DNA of 62,759 nucleotides, taken from the NCBI GenBank assembly GCA_035448625.1, contig DAOTJI010000005.1, positions 1 to 62,759 on the forward strand. Reading direction: 5' to 3'. How positions within the stretch are numbered: position 1 is the stretch's first letter; each line of letters starts with the position of its first letter. A model generated the notes under the pieces. That model worked only from the letters and a program-made list of their open reading frames with translations, was not told the origin of the DNA and did not search any database. Position numbers and translations under genes: made by a program. Below, piece after piece: positions 25,190 through 33,901 of the stretch. Source of the stretch: UBA8904 sp035448625 (lineage in GTDB: Bacteria > Desulfobacterota > Syntrophia > Syntrophales > Smithellaceae).

Positions 25190-25798
25190 CTACAGGTCCT
25201 TCGTGACCAGATCAAAAATCTGTTTTTTCGTTTTCTCGGTGTAGGTGGAATAATCGAAAGCCTCCTGGTCGATGAGGTGCTGGAAAATGGTCCCCTGAAT
25301 CAGGGAGACCACCGTGACCGACGTAAAGCGCATATCCTTCACCGCAAAGATTCCCCTGGCCTCGCCTTCCCGGAGAATGACCTCAACCTCATCGCGGTAG
25401 CTCTGAAAAAGCTTCATCATCGCCTGACGGAGCCGTTTGTTGCGGTTGATCTGGGCCAGGAAATCGACCAGTACGCCGAAATACGCTTTTTCCTTATGCA
25501 CCAGGTCGAAAGCCTCGTTGCAGAAAGCCAGCAGTTTCTCGCGAGGATCTTCCAGCGTCGAAAGCGCTTTGCCCAGATCGTTTTTGAGATTGTCGTTCAT
25601 TCCCTTGAGCAGCTTAAAGAGGAGATCTTCCTTGTTCTTGAAATAATAGTGGACCAGGCCCGCGGAAAGACCGGCTTCCCTGGCAATGTCCTTGATGGTG
25701 AAATCCGAATAGCCCTTTTCGCCGACGACTTTGTACGCCGCCCGGGTCAGCTGAACTCTTCTCAAATGGATTAAATCATTCCGGTTTCGTTCTTTCAT
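25190..25798 (-). CDS. TetR-family transcriptional regulator (FadR-like)
   Basis: A 202-residue regulator. The N-terminal helix-turn-helix reads FTIKDIAREAGLSAGLVHYYF, the typical TetR motif, near residues 31-51; the ligand domain is helical and of the acyl-CoA-responsive type by context. It is closely similar along its length to the TetR protein at 42663-43271. The ATG at 25798 follows AAGGGTGATTGCG. It is divergent from an iron alcohol dehydrogenase gene with a sigma-70 promoter on each strand between them. It may control that gene or the large CoA-catabolic region. Confidence 0.9.
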   Translation of the reverse strand: MKERNRNDLIHLRRVQLTRAAYKVVGEKGYSDFTIKDIAREAGLSAGLVHYYFKNKEDLLFKLLKGMNDNLKNDLGKALSTLEDPREKLLAFCNEAFDLVHKEKAYFGVLVDFLAQINRNKRLRQAMMKLFQSYRDEVEVILREGEARGIFAVKDMRFTSVTVVSLIQGTIFQHLIDQEAFDYSTYTEKTKKQIFDLVTKDL

Positions 25799-25916
25799 CA
25801 CGCAATCACCCTTCTGAAGATTCAAAGGAGCCTCCTGGGGACCCGCCCGCTTCGGGGGGCCGGTCTTTGCCGACGGATCCCTCTTCGGATGCGGACTCCC
25901 CGTTTACGGGCAACGG

Positions 25917-25945
25917 AGCATAGGAAAACTTCACTTTTCTGTCAA
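25917..25945 (-). promoter_or_regulatory. Sigma-70 promoter for the TetR gene
   Basis: Minus-strand TTGACA (complement of 25940-25945), 17-base spacer, TATGCT (complement of 25917-25922). It gives a leader of about 110 bases to the ATG at 25798. Confidence 0.65.
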
Positions 25946-25988
25946 TGAAATATTGCGCCCGCAGGAACCCGGGTATCGCGCCTTCTCG

Positions 25989-26017
25989 TTGACAGTCCCG
26001 TTCTTTCCTTCTATACT
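25989..26017 (+). promoter_or_regulatory. Sigma-70 promoter for the iron alcohol dehydrogenase gene
   Basis: TTGACA at 25989-25994, 17-base spacer, TATACT at 26012-26017, 51 bases before the ATG at 26069. It is close to consensus, so the gene may be strongly transcribed unless repressed. Confidence 0.72.
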
Positions 26018-26068
26018 GACCTCGACTCCAAGGCACTCTACCTTTCGCCCGCAGGGAGAGAAACGAAG

Positions 26069-27286
26069 ATGATTCCTTTCCGGAAGCCGCTGCTCAGAAC
26101 CCTGAAGACCGCCGCAGTCTGCCTCATGTATGTTGCACCTTCCCGCAAAAGCCTGGTGTTGCAGGGGCCCGGGAGCGTGGAGCAGCTCCCCGATCGGATG
26201 AAGCGCCGGAAAATCCAAAAACCCCTGTTGATTTCGGACCGAGTGCTGATGGAGAAAGGTCTGCCCGCCCGTCTTCTGGAAGCGTTCAAATCCGCCGGCA
26301 CGCCCTGCGCAATTTACGACGGCGTGCAGCCGAATCCCACCATTGAAAATGTCGAAGAAGCTTACGGACTGTACATTCAACACGGCTGCGACGCCGTGAT
26401 CGGCTTCGGCGGGGGCTCGCCGATGGACTGCGCGAAGGTCGTTGCCGGAAGGGCGGTTCGGCCCCGACAGACGGCCGAGCAACTGGGAGGATACTTCAAA
26501 ATCATGCTGCCCTTCCCAAAGAGACTCCCGGTTATCGTTGCCGTGCCGACCACCGCCGGCACAGGCGCGGAAACCACCGGCGCCGCGGTCATAACCGACA
26601 CCGTGAAAAACATCAAGTACACGGTCAATGACTTCCTGATCCATCCGCACATCATCGTGCTCGATCCGGAGCTTACCCTCGGCCTGCCGCCGTTCTTCAC
26701 CGCCATCACCGCCATGGACGCTCTTTCGCACGCGGTCGAGGGCTACATCGGCGGCGCGCACTGCCGGTTCTCCGATGCGTACTCGGAAAAGGCGGTCCAA
26801 ATGATTTTCGGCCACATCGAACGGGTGTACCAAAACGGCGGCGACCTGGAAGCGCGCGGCCGGATGCTGCTCGCCTCCTATTACGCGGGCCTTGTCCTGA
26901 ACCGCGCGCTGACCGGCTACGTCCATCCGTTTGCCCATAAAATCGGCGGCCTGTATCATCTGCCTCACGGACGGGTCATCGGCGCCGTGATGCCGCCGGT
27001 TCTTGAGTTTTACGGTGAGACGGTCAGCCGCCGTCTTGCCCGACTGGCCGATGTCATTCAGGCCTCAAAACCCGGCATGAGCCTGTCTCAAAAGGCCGAA
27101 TCTTTCATTGCCTCCATCCGCGGCTTTAACCGCGCCTACGGCATCGGCGAGACCATTTCGGAACTCCGGGAAAACGATTTCCCCCAAATCGCGGAATCGG
27201 TGCACGGGGAATGCATCCCCTATCCGGTTCCCAAAATCATGGACGACCGGGACATTTTCAGGATTTTAAAAACAGTAAAGGGATGA
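26069..27286 (+). CDS. Iron-containing alcohol dehydrogenase
   Basis: A 405-residue group III alcohol dehydrogenase. The NAD motif is GFGGGSPMDCAK near 111-122 and the substrate loop AVPTTAGTGAE. Iron ligands are in place: Asp and His in TAMDALSHAVEGY, His in GYVHPFAHKIGG and His in LPHGRVIG. It interconverts alcohols and aldehydes with NAD(P). The ATG follows GGGAGAGAAACGAAG. It stands alone, divergent from a TetR gene, and is followed by a large inverted repeat. Substrate unknown; a second active homologue lies at 30900-32147. Confidence 0.92.
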   Translation: MIPFRKPLLRTLKTAAVCLMYVAPSRKSLVLQGPGSVEQLPDRMKRRKIQKPLLISDRVLMEKGLPARLLEAFKSAGTPCAIYDGVQPNPTIENVEEAYGLYIQHGCDAVIGFGGGSPMDCAKVVAGRAVRPRQTAEQLGGYFKIMLPFPKRLPVIVAVPTTAGTGAETTGAAVITDTVKNIKYTVNDFLIHPHIIVLDPELTLGLPPFFTAITAMDALSHAVEGYIGGAHCRFSDAYSEKAVQMIFGHIERVYQNGGDLEARGRMLLASYYAGLVLNRALTGYVHPFAHKIGGLYHLPHGRVIGAVMPPVLEFYGETVSRRLARLADVIQASKPGMSLSQKAESFIASIRGFNRAYGIGETISELRENDFPQIAESVHGECIPYPVPKIMDDRDIFRILKTVKG

Positions 27287-27306
27287 ACCGAAGGGTGAAT
27301 CTCTTA

Positions 27307-27359
27307 GCCCTGCGGGTCCCGGCGCGCGCGGATTTCCGCGCCGCACCGACCCGCAGGGC
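27307..27359. terminator. Long inverted repeat between convergent genes
   Basis: Outer arms GCCCTGCGGGTC and GACCCGCAGGGC are perfect complements, with inner arms GGCGCG / CGCGCC. It lies between the 3' ends of the alcohol dehydrogenase (+) and lipoprotein (-) genes. No T-run follows on either strand, so it is a terminator-like hairpin of uncertain mechanism. Confidence 0.6.
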
Positions 27360-27375
27360 ATAAACGGCCGAAACG

Positions 27376-27621
27376 TTATTGACCGCGTGTGCCGGCCATG
27401 AACTGATCTTCCGTGATTTCCATCACTTCCGACTGCGGCAGCGTCACCTGATTTTTCGAAACCTGATCTTTAAACTGGATGACGCCGTTTCCCTTCTTGT
27501 CGATGCTCTGCGTGTAATAGACACTCTTGGATACCGGATCGACAATCTTGTAATAGTTGGCGCATCCCCAAACGGCAAACAGCAACAACAACGAAACGAC
27601 ATACCCTGCGACTTTTTTCAT
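27376..27621 (-). CDS. Small lipoprotein
   Basis: An 81-residue lipoprotein: basic MKKVAGY, hydrophobic core and lipobox AVWGC (Cys20). The mature part is about 60 residues, polar, with KSVYYTQSIDKKGNGVIQFKD and VTLPQSEVMEITEDQF. This recalls small periplasmic lipoproteins of unknown function in Proteobacteria. It is likely anchored to the outer membrane since no Asp follows the Cys. Monocistronic, convergent with the alcohol dehydrogenase gene. Confidence 0.82.
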   Translation of the reverse strand: MKKVAGYVVSLLLLFAVWGCANYYKIVDPVSKSVYYTQSIDKKGNGVIQFKDQVSKNQVTLPQSEVMEITEDQFMAGTRGQ

Positions 27622-27838
27622 TTCCTCGTCTCCTCTTGCGGTAATGTTCTGTCTTCGGAAAATTTATTGGTTCGTGTGAAATTTAAAATGGCCAAAAATA
27701 TTTGTCAAGGCAAACTTCCGTCAAAAACGCATGGGCACATGGCCGTTCTCGCCGAAGGCACCCTCTCAAATCGCTCATGCAGGTTGCCTGACCGGGGATT
27801 TTTCCTCTGAAGATGTGGCATGGAGGTTGATTCCATCT

Positions 27839-28360
27839 TCATCCATCGGACAAAACGACGTCCACCGGTCTGCCGGTCTCCATCGACCGCTCCAGAAGAT
27901 CCATCACCGCCGGATAGATGGCGGGATCCCTTCCCGCTCTGGGTCCCGCCACGTTGAGAACGCGGATGCGGTTTTCCCCAAGCCAGGAAACGAGGGTTTC
28001 CGCCGCCTGTTTTGGGGACAGCACCTTGAGATCGAGGTGCAGGCAGGGCCTTTCGTGCCGTCGTGCGAATTCCAGGGTCAGCGCCGATCCCGCCACCGGA
28101 AACCCGTGGGAGATGATGACGGTGCCGTCTGCTTCCAGAACGTTCTGCTCCGTCCTTTTGGCATAGTCCGTCGTCGGCATCTCCCGAAGGCGATACTTCG
28201 AATCCAGGGCGCCGTCTTCCGTTCTTCTCCCCCTCGGAAGCCAGCCGCCGTAAGGAATGTTGCGGGCAATGGCAAAATCCAGGGCCGCCCGGTCCGCACC
28301 GGTCTGGCCTCCGGAAATGATTTTGCCGATCGGATACCGAGATATTTTTTCCTTGTGCAT
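27839..28360 (-). CDS. Putative molybdenum-cofactor carrier protein
   Basis: A 173-residue protein beginning near MHKEKISRYPIGKIISGGQ. The signature IISGGQTGADRAALDFAI followed by GGWLPRGRRTEDG is that of the MoCo-carrier/YpsA-related Rossmann family, whose plant and algal members bind molybdenum cofactor. The C-terminal half contains VLNVAGPRAGRDP. The start is uncertain; an upstream in-frame start at 28405 exists. It lies 110 bases after the AOR-linked polyferredoxin gene, so it may store or protect the W/Mo pterin for AOR. That link is inference. Confidence 0.75.
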   Translation of the reverse strand: MHKEKISRYPIGKIISGGQTGADRAALDFAIARNIPYGGWLPRGRRTEDGALDSKYRLREMPTTDYAKRTEQNVLEADGTVIISHGFPVAGSALTLEFARRHERPCLHLDLKVLSPKQAAETLVSWLGENRIRVLNVAGPRAGRDPAIYPAVMDLLERSMETGRPVDVVLSDG

Positions 28361-28470
28361 GCGCCACGTACACCAACCGGCAAATTTCCCGCGTCTTGAA
28401 ATCAAACGGGATGGATGTCTTCAGGGGTAAAGCAGGCTCTGCGGACAGTTTCCCACGACCCGGCCCGGGC

Positions 28471-28923
28471 TTATGCGGATTCTACGGAAACCGTTTGGGC
28501 GGCGGGGATCGGTTTTTTCATCACCAGAGCATCCGCCGGGCAGGTCAGGCTGCAAAACCCGCACCCGATGCAGGCCCGGGAGTCTCGCAGATACGGAAAG
28601 GCGTCCACGCCCTTCACCCGGGGAATGTCCGACATCGCCAGACACCCCACCGGACAGGCGTCCACGCAGACGGTGCAGGCGATGCAGACCTTCAGCAGAA
28701 CCTTCGGCTTCAGCCATTCGGAGCGTTTGATCATCGTACAGGCGGAGCCGGCCGGATCCCGCAGGGCGTTCTGCGGACAGATCCTTCCGCAGGCGCCGCA
28801 TTCGATACACAGGGCCCTGTGGATGACATGGAGCTTCTTTTTTTCGCCCGTGATGGCGCCGGCCGGACACAGGCGCGCGCAGGCGCCGCAACCGTTGCAT
28901 TGTTCCGTGATCGTATAGGCCAT
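28471..28923 (-). CDS. Polyferredoxin electron-transfer subunit linked to AOR
   Basis: A 150-residue protein with four C-x2-C-x2-C-x3-C motifs: CNGCGACARLCP, CIECGACGRICP, CIACTVCVDACP and CIGCGFCSLTCP, enough for four [4Fe-4S] clusters. The ATG at 28923 follows AAGAGG, ten bases after the AOR stop. It is the likely electron acceptor or wire for the aldehyde:ferredoxin oxidoreductase, comparable to the small subunit of heteromeric AORs. No signal peptide, so cytoplasmic. Confidence 0.9.
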   Translation of the reverse strand: MAYTITEQCNGCGACARLCPAGAITGEKKKLHVIHRALCIECGACGRICPQNALRDPAGSACTMIKRSEWLKPKVLLKVCIACTVCVDACPVGCLAMSDIPRVKGVDAFPYLRDSRACIGCGFCSLTCPADALVMKKPIPAAQTVSVESA

Positions 28924-28933
28924 ATCCAACCTC

Positions 28934-30880
28934 TTATTGTATTCCCAGTTTGCGGAGGGTTTCCTCTTTGGGTTTGCCGGTGGCCGCGTCCCATCCGAAC
29001 TGTTCCCAGTATCCGCTCGCCAGTTTTTCAATGTCCACGGATCTTCCCTTGTTCGCGCCCTCCTTCTGGGGAATCACGCCCAGAGCCCGGCTGCTGATGA
29101 AATTGTTTTTCGGCTCGACGCCGTGTTTGACGTTGAAGGCCTGTTTCAGGGTCTGAATCCTCTCGCCGACGGTCATGTAATCTTCGGGCGTCCGGTCCCA
29201 GCCCGTCGCTGCGTTCAGCCAGTCGAACGTCGGAACCCTTTTGGCCCCGATGAAGAGGCCGAACATGCACATGCCCGCTCCGTTGGCGAGGCTCATGAAC
29301 TTGCTGCAGGCGGCGGCCATCTGTGCCTTTTCCTCATCGACCCTGAACTTTCTGCTCTTGGTGAAAAGAGGCGCCGGTTTGGGAATCCCCTTCACGCGCT
29401 TCCAGAGCTGAAACATTTCATAGTACAGATGGGCGCCCAGCGTGTGACGGCCCGGCGTCGGCTCCAGGCTGTAATGCACGTTGAAGCCCGGATCGCAGCG
29501 GCCGTCGTGCATGGCCGGCTCCTGCCCGCCCGCGTGGACGGTGTAGGCTTCCGCTCCCCTGCCGATCTTTTGGGCGGCGACTTTCGTGCCGTCGGCCAGA
29601 AGATCTCCGATGCCCTCCCGGTCGACCATTTTCTGAATGAGGGCGACCATCGCCTCCGTGTTTCCCCATTTCAGCTCCAGTCCGCCCGTGTCTTCTTTGG
29701 TCAGAATGCCCCTTTCGTAGCACTCGACGGCGAACGCGGCCGTCGCACCGGCGGAAATCGTATCCATGCCGGCACGGTTGAGCAACTCGTTCAAGTAAAA
29801 GATGCTGTCCAGATCATCATTCAGGCACAGCCCGCCCAGCGCCAGAATGCTTTCATATTCGGGCTTGTGGGTATGGGGATATTTCCCCTTGGTGGCGCAG
29901 ATGCCGCCGCATCCCACGGGGCAGGAATAACAATGGTACTTCATGATTTCCGTGCCCCTGATGATATCCGGATTGATGGTCCTTGACCGGGACATGGGAA
30001 GGTCGCGGTTGGAGCCGTCCCAGTTCTTCACGGGCGAATCCCCCATTTCAATGGATGCCTGGTTCATGCCCCCCGTGCCCCATTTCCGTAGAATGGAGGA
30101 GTACAGGATGCCGTCCTGGGGAAATACGACGGGCGTGGCGCGCAGAAAAGCGCCGACATAGCCCATCATCCACCCCGGCAGGGGCAAAGGGAAATTGACC
30201 CATTTCAGACAATGCCGGCTCAGCCGTTTCATGGCTTCCGGATCGCGGGCACCGATTCTTTGCACGCCGTCGAGCACCACCGCCTTGAGCTTTTTGGAGC
30301 CCATGACGGCGCCCAGGCCCGACCGGGCGGCGATCCGTCCCTTGTCGCTGCAAACGCCTGAAATCAGCGAAAGCTTCTCCCCGGCCGGTCCGATGACGGC
30401 GACCGCGGCTTTGGAACCGTACTGCTTTTTGAGCGCTTCCTCCGTTTCGACGGCGTCGCGACCCCAGAGATGGGAGGCATCTTTCAGTTCGGCTCTTCCG
30501 TTTTTCACATACAGATATACGGGAGCGGGACTGATGCCGGAAAAGAAAATGGCGTCGTAACCGGAATGCTTGATGGCGGGGGAAAAGGTGCCGCCGCAGT
30601 TCGCGTCGCCCCAACAACCCGTCAACGGCGATTTCCCGACCAGCGTCCAGCGGCCGGAAAACAAACTGCCGGTTCCCGTGAGCAATCCCGAACAGAAGCC
30701 CAGCATGTTGTCCGGGCCCAGCGGGTCGGCGCCTGCGGGGATGCCGTTATAGAGAACGTAGGCTCCCAACCCCATTCCGGACAAATACTGTTCATACACG
30801 GCATCGGGAATGGTTTCTTCCGTCATGGTCCCGCCGGACAAATCCACTTTGAGGATTTTTCCCATGTAAGGTTTGTTCAT
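28934..30880 (-). CDS. aor: Tungsten/molybdenum-dependent aldehyde:ferredoxin oxidoreductase
   Basis: A 648-residue AOR large subunit. The N-terminus (MGKILKVDLSGGTM) and GMGLGAYVLYNGIP are family-typical. The [4Fe-4S] ligands are HCYSCPVGCGGIC near 300 with a fourth Cys near AGMCMFGLF; the pterin-binding segments include SGRWTLVGKSPLTG and GARSGLGAVMGSKKLKAV-like residues. It oxidises aldehydes to acids, or reduces acids, with ferredoxin. It is followed by its polyferredoxin and preceded by iron alcohol dehydrogenase genes, a set able to link alcohol, aldehyde and acid. Length is normal (about 600-650). Confidence 0.95.
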   Translation of the reverse strand: MNKPYMGKILKVDLSGGTMTEETIPDAVYEQYLSGMGLGAYVLYNGIPAGADPLGPDNMLGFCSGLLTGTGSLFSGRWTLVGKSPLTGCWGDANCGGTFSPAIKHSGYDAIFFSGISPAPVYLYVKNGRAELKDASHLWGRDAVETEEALKKQYGSKAAVAVIGPAGEKLSLISGVCSDKGRIAARSGLGAVMGSKKLKAVVLDGVQRIGARDPEAMKRLSRHCLKWVNFPLPLPGWMMGYVGAFLRATPVVFPQDGILYSSILRKWGTGGMNQASIEMGDSPVKNWDGSNRDLPMSRSRTINPDIIRGTEIMKYHCYSCPVGCGGICATKGKYPHTHKPEYESILALGGLCLNDDLDSIFYLNELLNRAGMDTISAGATAAFAVECYERGILTKEDTGGLELKWGNTEAMVALIQKMVDREGIGDLLADGTKVAAQKIGRGAEAYTVHAGGQEPAMHDGRCDPGFNVHYSLEPTPGRHTLGAHLYYEMFQLWKRVKGIPKPAPLFTKSRKFRVDEEKAQMAAACSKFMSLANGAGMCMFGLFIGAKRVPTFDWLNAATGWDRTPEDYMTVGERIQTLKQAFNVKHGVEPKNNFISSRALGVIPQKEGANKGRSVDIEKLASGYWEQFGWDAATGKPKEETLRKLGIQ

Positions 30881-30899
30881 GACTTCTCCCTTTCGTTCG

Positions 30900-32147
30900 T
30901 CAGCCTTTTTTCACGCGAGACCGGTCCAGAGGTTTCCCTTCCCAGGCCGCCTCCAAAATCATCAGATTGTCCTCGTAATCCGTGTCTTCCGGATTATAAA
31001 TGGACGCTCCGTCCAGCAGCGCCGCGGCGGCGATCTGCGGCAGCACGTCCCGGGGAACCGAAGGCTTCCCTTCACGATCGGTGATCTCCCGCAGGCATCG
31101 GGCGTGTCGTCCGCCGGTGATGGCGTGGAGTTCTTCGTTGAGCCCGCGAATCAGGGACACGACTTTTTCCGCTCTCTGCTCCGGAGGCGTGGCCAGATAA
31201 ACTTGCCCTCCCGCGATGGGCAGCAGAAGCTCCCCCATCGTGTCTGCGCGCTTGTGCAGATTGTATTCCAGACCGTAAGGCAGCAGGATGGCCATGCAAA
31301 GTCCGTGGGGAACTCCACAGACGGAGCCGGTCGCATGGCCGAGATTGTGAACCAGTCCGACCATGGAATTGGAAAAAGCGATGCCCGCCAGGCAGGCGGC
31401 GACCGCCATGGCCAGACGGCCTTCGCGGTCGTCGGGGTTCCCGGCGACCCGCGGCAGGTAGCGGTAAATCATGCCGGCGGCGGCCAGGGAGTGGGCGTCG
31501 GAGAGCGGATTTTTCTGAAGGCAATAATAAGCTTCCACGGCGTGGCTCATGGCGTCCATGCCGGTCATGGCCGTGATGAACGGCGGCATCGTCAGGGTCA
31601 TCCGGGAATCGAGGATGGAAATGTCGGGCAGGAGAAAATAGCTGCCGAAGGCCATCTTTAAATGCTTCTCATGGTCCTTGATGACGGCCACCTGCGTAAC
31701 CTCCGACCCCGTGCCGGCCGTGGTTGGGACGGCCACCAGAGGTTTGAGGGGGCGCTTGAGCGCACCGACGCCGCTGAAGGCCATCAGGTCTTCCGCGTTT
31801 TCCGAAACGACGATGTTGATCCCCTTGGCCGTGTCCATGACGGAACCGCCGCCGACGGCCAGGATCGCGTCGCAGGCGCTGTCCCGGTAAAGGCGTGCCA
31901 GCCGGTTGACCACTCTGAGATCGGAATCGGGAGGAACATCGTCGGCAATCAGGTCCGCGTGCACGCGGTCTCCGAGCGCCCGGGAAACGATATCGATGAG
32001 GCCCGCGCCGGCCACCCCCTTGTCCGTGACGATGAGCGGTTTTTTGGCGCCGCGCTCGATGAGCAGATCCGGTATTTGTTCCAGGGCGTCATGACCCGCG
32101 ACGATTTTTACACGACAGCAGAATTCATAATAATCCGGCAACAGCAT
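30900..32147 (-). CDS. Iron-containing alcohol dehydrogenase
   Basis: A 415-residue group III alcohol dehydrogenase. NAD motif LAVGGGSVMDTAKG; iron ligands kept in TGMDAMSHAVEAYY, GLVHNLGHATG and GVPHGLCMA. I chose the ATG at 32147 behind AAGGGGTGATTCC; the upstream in-frame start would overlap the previous gene. It starts five bases after the stop of the degenerate homologue and ends 19 bases before AOR. The pair could form a heteromer of active and inactive subunits. Probable reaction: alcohol to aldehyde feeding AOR. Confidence 0.92.
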   Translation of the reverse strand: MLLPDYYEFCCRVKIVAGHDALEQIPDLLIERGAKKPLIVTDKGVAGAGLIDIVSRALGDRVHADLIADDVPPDSDLRVVNRLARLYRDSACDAILAVGGGSVMDTAKGINIVVSENAEDLMAFSGVGALKRPLKPLVAVPTTAGTGSEVTQVAVIKDHEKHLKMAFGSYFLLPDISILDSRMTLTMPPFITAMTGMDAMSHAVEAYYCLQKNPLSDAHSLAAAGMIYRYLPRVAGNPDDREGRLAMAVAACLAGIAFSNSMVGLVHNLGHATGSVCGVPHGLCMAILLPYGLEYNLHKRADTMGELLLPIAGGQVYLATPPEQRAEKVVSLIRGLNEELHAITGGRHARCLREITDREGKPSVPRDVLPQIAAAALLDGASIYNPEDTDYEDNLMILEAAWEGKPLDRSRVKKG

Positions 32148-32152
32148 CGGAA

Positions 32153-33319
32153 TCACCCCTTCCTTTCCCGATCCCCGTCGGTCATCCACTCAACGACGCC
32201 GCACAGGTAGGGTCCGTCTTCATCTTTTCTCAACAGATCCAGGACTTCTTCCCTCCGAAAGCCGGACACTCCCGCCTCCCTGAGGTTCTGCGGCAGCTCT
32301 TTGCCCAAAGAGCCCCGGAGCGCCGCCAGAAATTGCTTCAGGGCGGAAAGCGCTTCTCCGGAACGCTTTTCGGCAGGGGTCCGGGCGAAGGCTTCGTCTC
32401 CGGCGAGGGGCTGCAGAAGCGCCGCCGGATCCCCGGAGCTTTGCCTGAATTCATCTTCCAACACGCGGGGAAGGCACATGCCCATAATCACACCCTGGGG
32501 GATGCCCAGAAATTCGTAAAACACCTGACCGAGTTTGTGGAGCCTCCCGGCCGACGCATTGGAAAATGCACAGCCGGACATCGCCGCCGCATTCATCAAG
32601 GCGAGCGCCGCTTTTGGATTTCCCGGATCGGCGACGGCGTCCATCAGATTTTCCCGGACAAAGCGGAGGGCGGCGAAGGAATAAGCTTTTCGAAACGGGT
32701 TTTGATCCGCCTGAATATGCGCCTCCGCGGCGCGGCCCAGGGCGGCAAGGCCCGTCGCGGCCGTCCGGATCCGGCTTTTCCCTTTCGCCAGGCGGAAATC
32801 GAGTACGGCCAGAGCGGGAGCGAGCCGCTCACCGGAAAAAACCATCCGGCCCACACAGGCGATCTGTGAGGTTTCCAGGCCGTCCGCCCCTTCGGTCGGG
32901 ACGACCGCCAGCGGCATCAGTCGATGGCGGAGGGGGGTTTCCGGCGAAAGCCGGCGCGCGTCCGGCGTTTTCAGGGAAACCGCCAGATTCAGCACCTTGG
33001 CGATGTCGGGGGCTTTCCCCCCGCCCAGCGCGATGAAGGCGTCGTATTTTTTTTCCAGACAAAGGTTTTTCAAATGGTCCACGACACCGAGATCGGTCGC
33101 TTCCGAAACCCCTTCAAAAAGCCCCGGCGTCATTCCCGAATCGCCGAAAGCGGCGAGCAGCGTCCGGACGGCTTTCGGACCGGCCGCTTTCGCGTTTACG
33201 ACGACCAGCGGTTTGGAAGCATTGAGTCCGGCCAGTTCAAAAGGCAGGTGCTCCAGCGCCCGGTTGCCGGAATTGATTTTGACGGGGCAGGTAAAGGAAA
33301 AAACGGCGGCGGAATTCAT
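32153..33319 (-). CDS. Iron alcohol dehydrogenase homologue lacking most metal ligands (pseudo-enzyme)
   Basis: A 388-residue protein with the full length and fold pattern of group III dehydrogenases. Key residues have changed: the DAMSH segment is AALGR (Ala192 for the Asp ligand, Arg196 for the His ligand), the VHNLGH segment is LHKLGQ (His261 kept, Gln265 for the second His), and PHG is PQG (Gln275 for the last His ligand). The NAD motif is LGGGKAPDIAK rather than GGGSxxD, and the TAGTGSE loop is EGADGLE. The frame is clean and long, so it is maintained rather than decaying. It is encoded just before an intact homologue. Confidence 0.85.
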   Translation of the reverse strand: MNSAAVFSFTCPVKINSGNRALEHLPFELAGLNASKPLVVVNAKAAGPKAVRTLLAAFGDSGMTPGLFEGVSEATDLGVVDHLKNLCLEKKYDAFIALGGGKAPDIAKVLNLAVSLKTPDARRLSPETPLRHRLMPLAVVPTEGADGLETSQIACVGRMVFSGERLAPALAVLDFRLAKGKSRIRTAATGLAALGRAAEAHIQADQNPFRKAYSFAALRFVRENLMDAVADPGNPKAALALMNAAAMSGCAFSNASAGRLHKLGQVFYEFLGIPQGVIMGMCLPRVLEDEFRQSSGDPAALLQPLAGDEAFARTPAEKRSGEALSALKQFLAALRGSLGKELPQNLREAGVSGFRREEVLDLLRKDEDGPYLCGVVEWMTDGDRERKG

Positions 33320-33334
33320 AGCGTAATCCTTTCG

Positions 33335-33865
33335 TCAGATCCCCAGCAGCGTACGGGTGTAAACCCCGATGCGACCGCCGAGCTTGCGTCCCAGAGGCCA
33401 CCAGGAAGGATAGCGCTTCACGGCCAGAGAGGCGATCAATTTGGGAAGAAGGTAAACTTCCACGATGTCGAGGATACGGATAATGGCCAGCGCCTGCGGG
33501 ATTTCCCCGTCGGTGATCAGCCGGTTGCGCGCCGTCGCCAGCGCCGTGCTTTCCTGGAAGGAGAGAATCAAAAAGGCCGCGTCCAGGCTTTTGATGGCCA
33601 GTCGAACCTGCACGGGGCGCCCCCGGGAATCGCCGCCCAGATACTTCACGACACCCTTTTCCCGGCCGACCACCATCCAGGGTCCATCGGGCAGACATCC
33701 CAGGGAAAAGGTAAAATCATCGGGAAGCTTTTCAAATTCTTTTCGGACCTCACGATCGACCTTTGCGGCCGCCTGAATGGCCCGGCCGGTGAACCACAGA
33801 AAAAGAGCCACATACGCCCGTTTGAAGGGCTTGGTCCCGGATGGAACGTCTTTTACGATGCTCAT
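33335..33865 (-). CDS. SCP2-like (sterol carrier) domain protein
   Basis: A 176-residue protein. The pattern FEKLPDDFTFSLGCLPDGPW, then MVVGREKGVVKYLGG and RLAIKSLDAAFLILSFQES resembles an SCP2-type lipid-binding fold, with a longer hydrophobic C-terminus (ILDIVEVYLLPKLIASLA). The assignment is by eye and moderate. It lies between the OYE-like reductase and the dehydrogenase pseudo-enzyme in operon B. SCP2 folds bind acyl-CoAs and other hydrophobic ligands, so it may present a bulky substrate to the operon's enzymes. Other SCP2 domains occur at 52757-53947. Confidence 0.6.
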   Translation of the reverse strand: MSIVKDVPSGTKPFKRAYVALFLWFTGRAIQAAAKVDREVRKEFEKLPDDFTFSLGCLPDGPWMVVGREKGVVKYLGGDSRGRPVQVRLAIKSLDAAFLILSFQESTALATARNRLITDGEIPQALAIIRILDIVEVYLLPKLIASLAVKRYPSWWPLGRKLGGRIGVYTRTLLGI

Positions 33866-33901
33866 CCTCCGATCCTCCTGTCATGCGCTAGGTAGGTTCT
33901 T

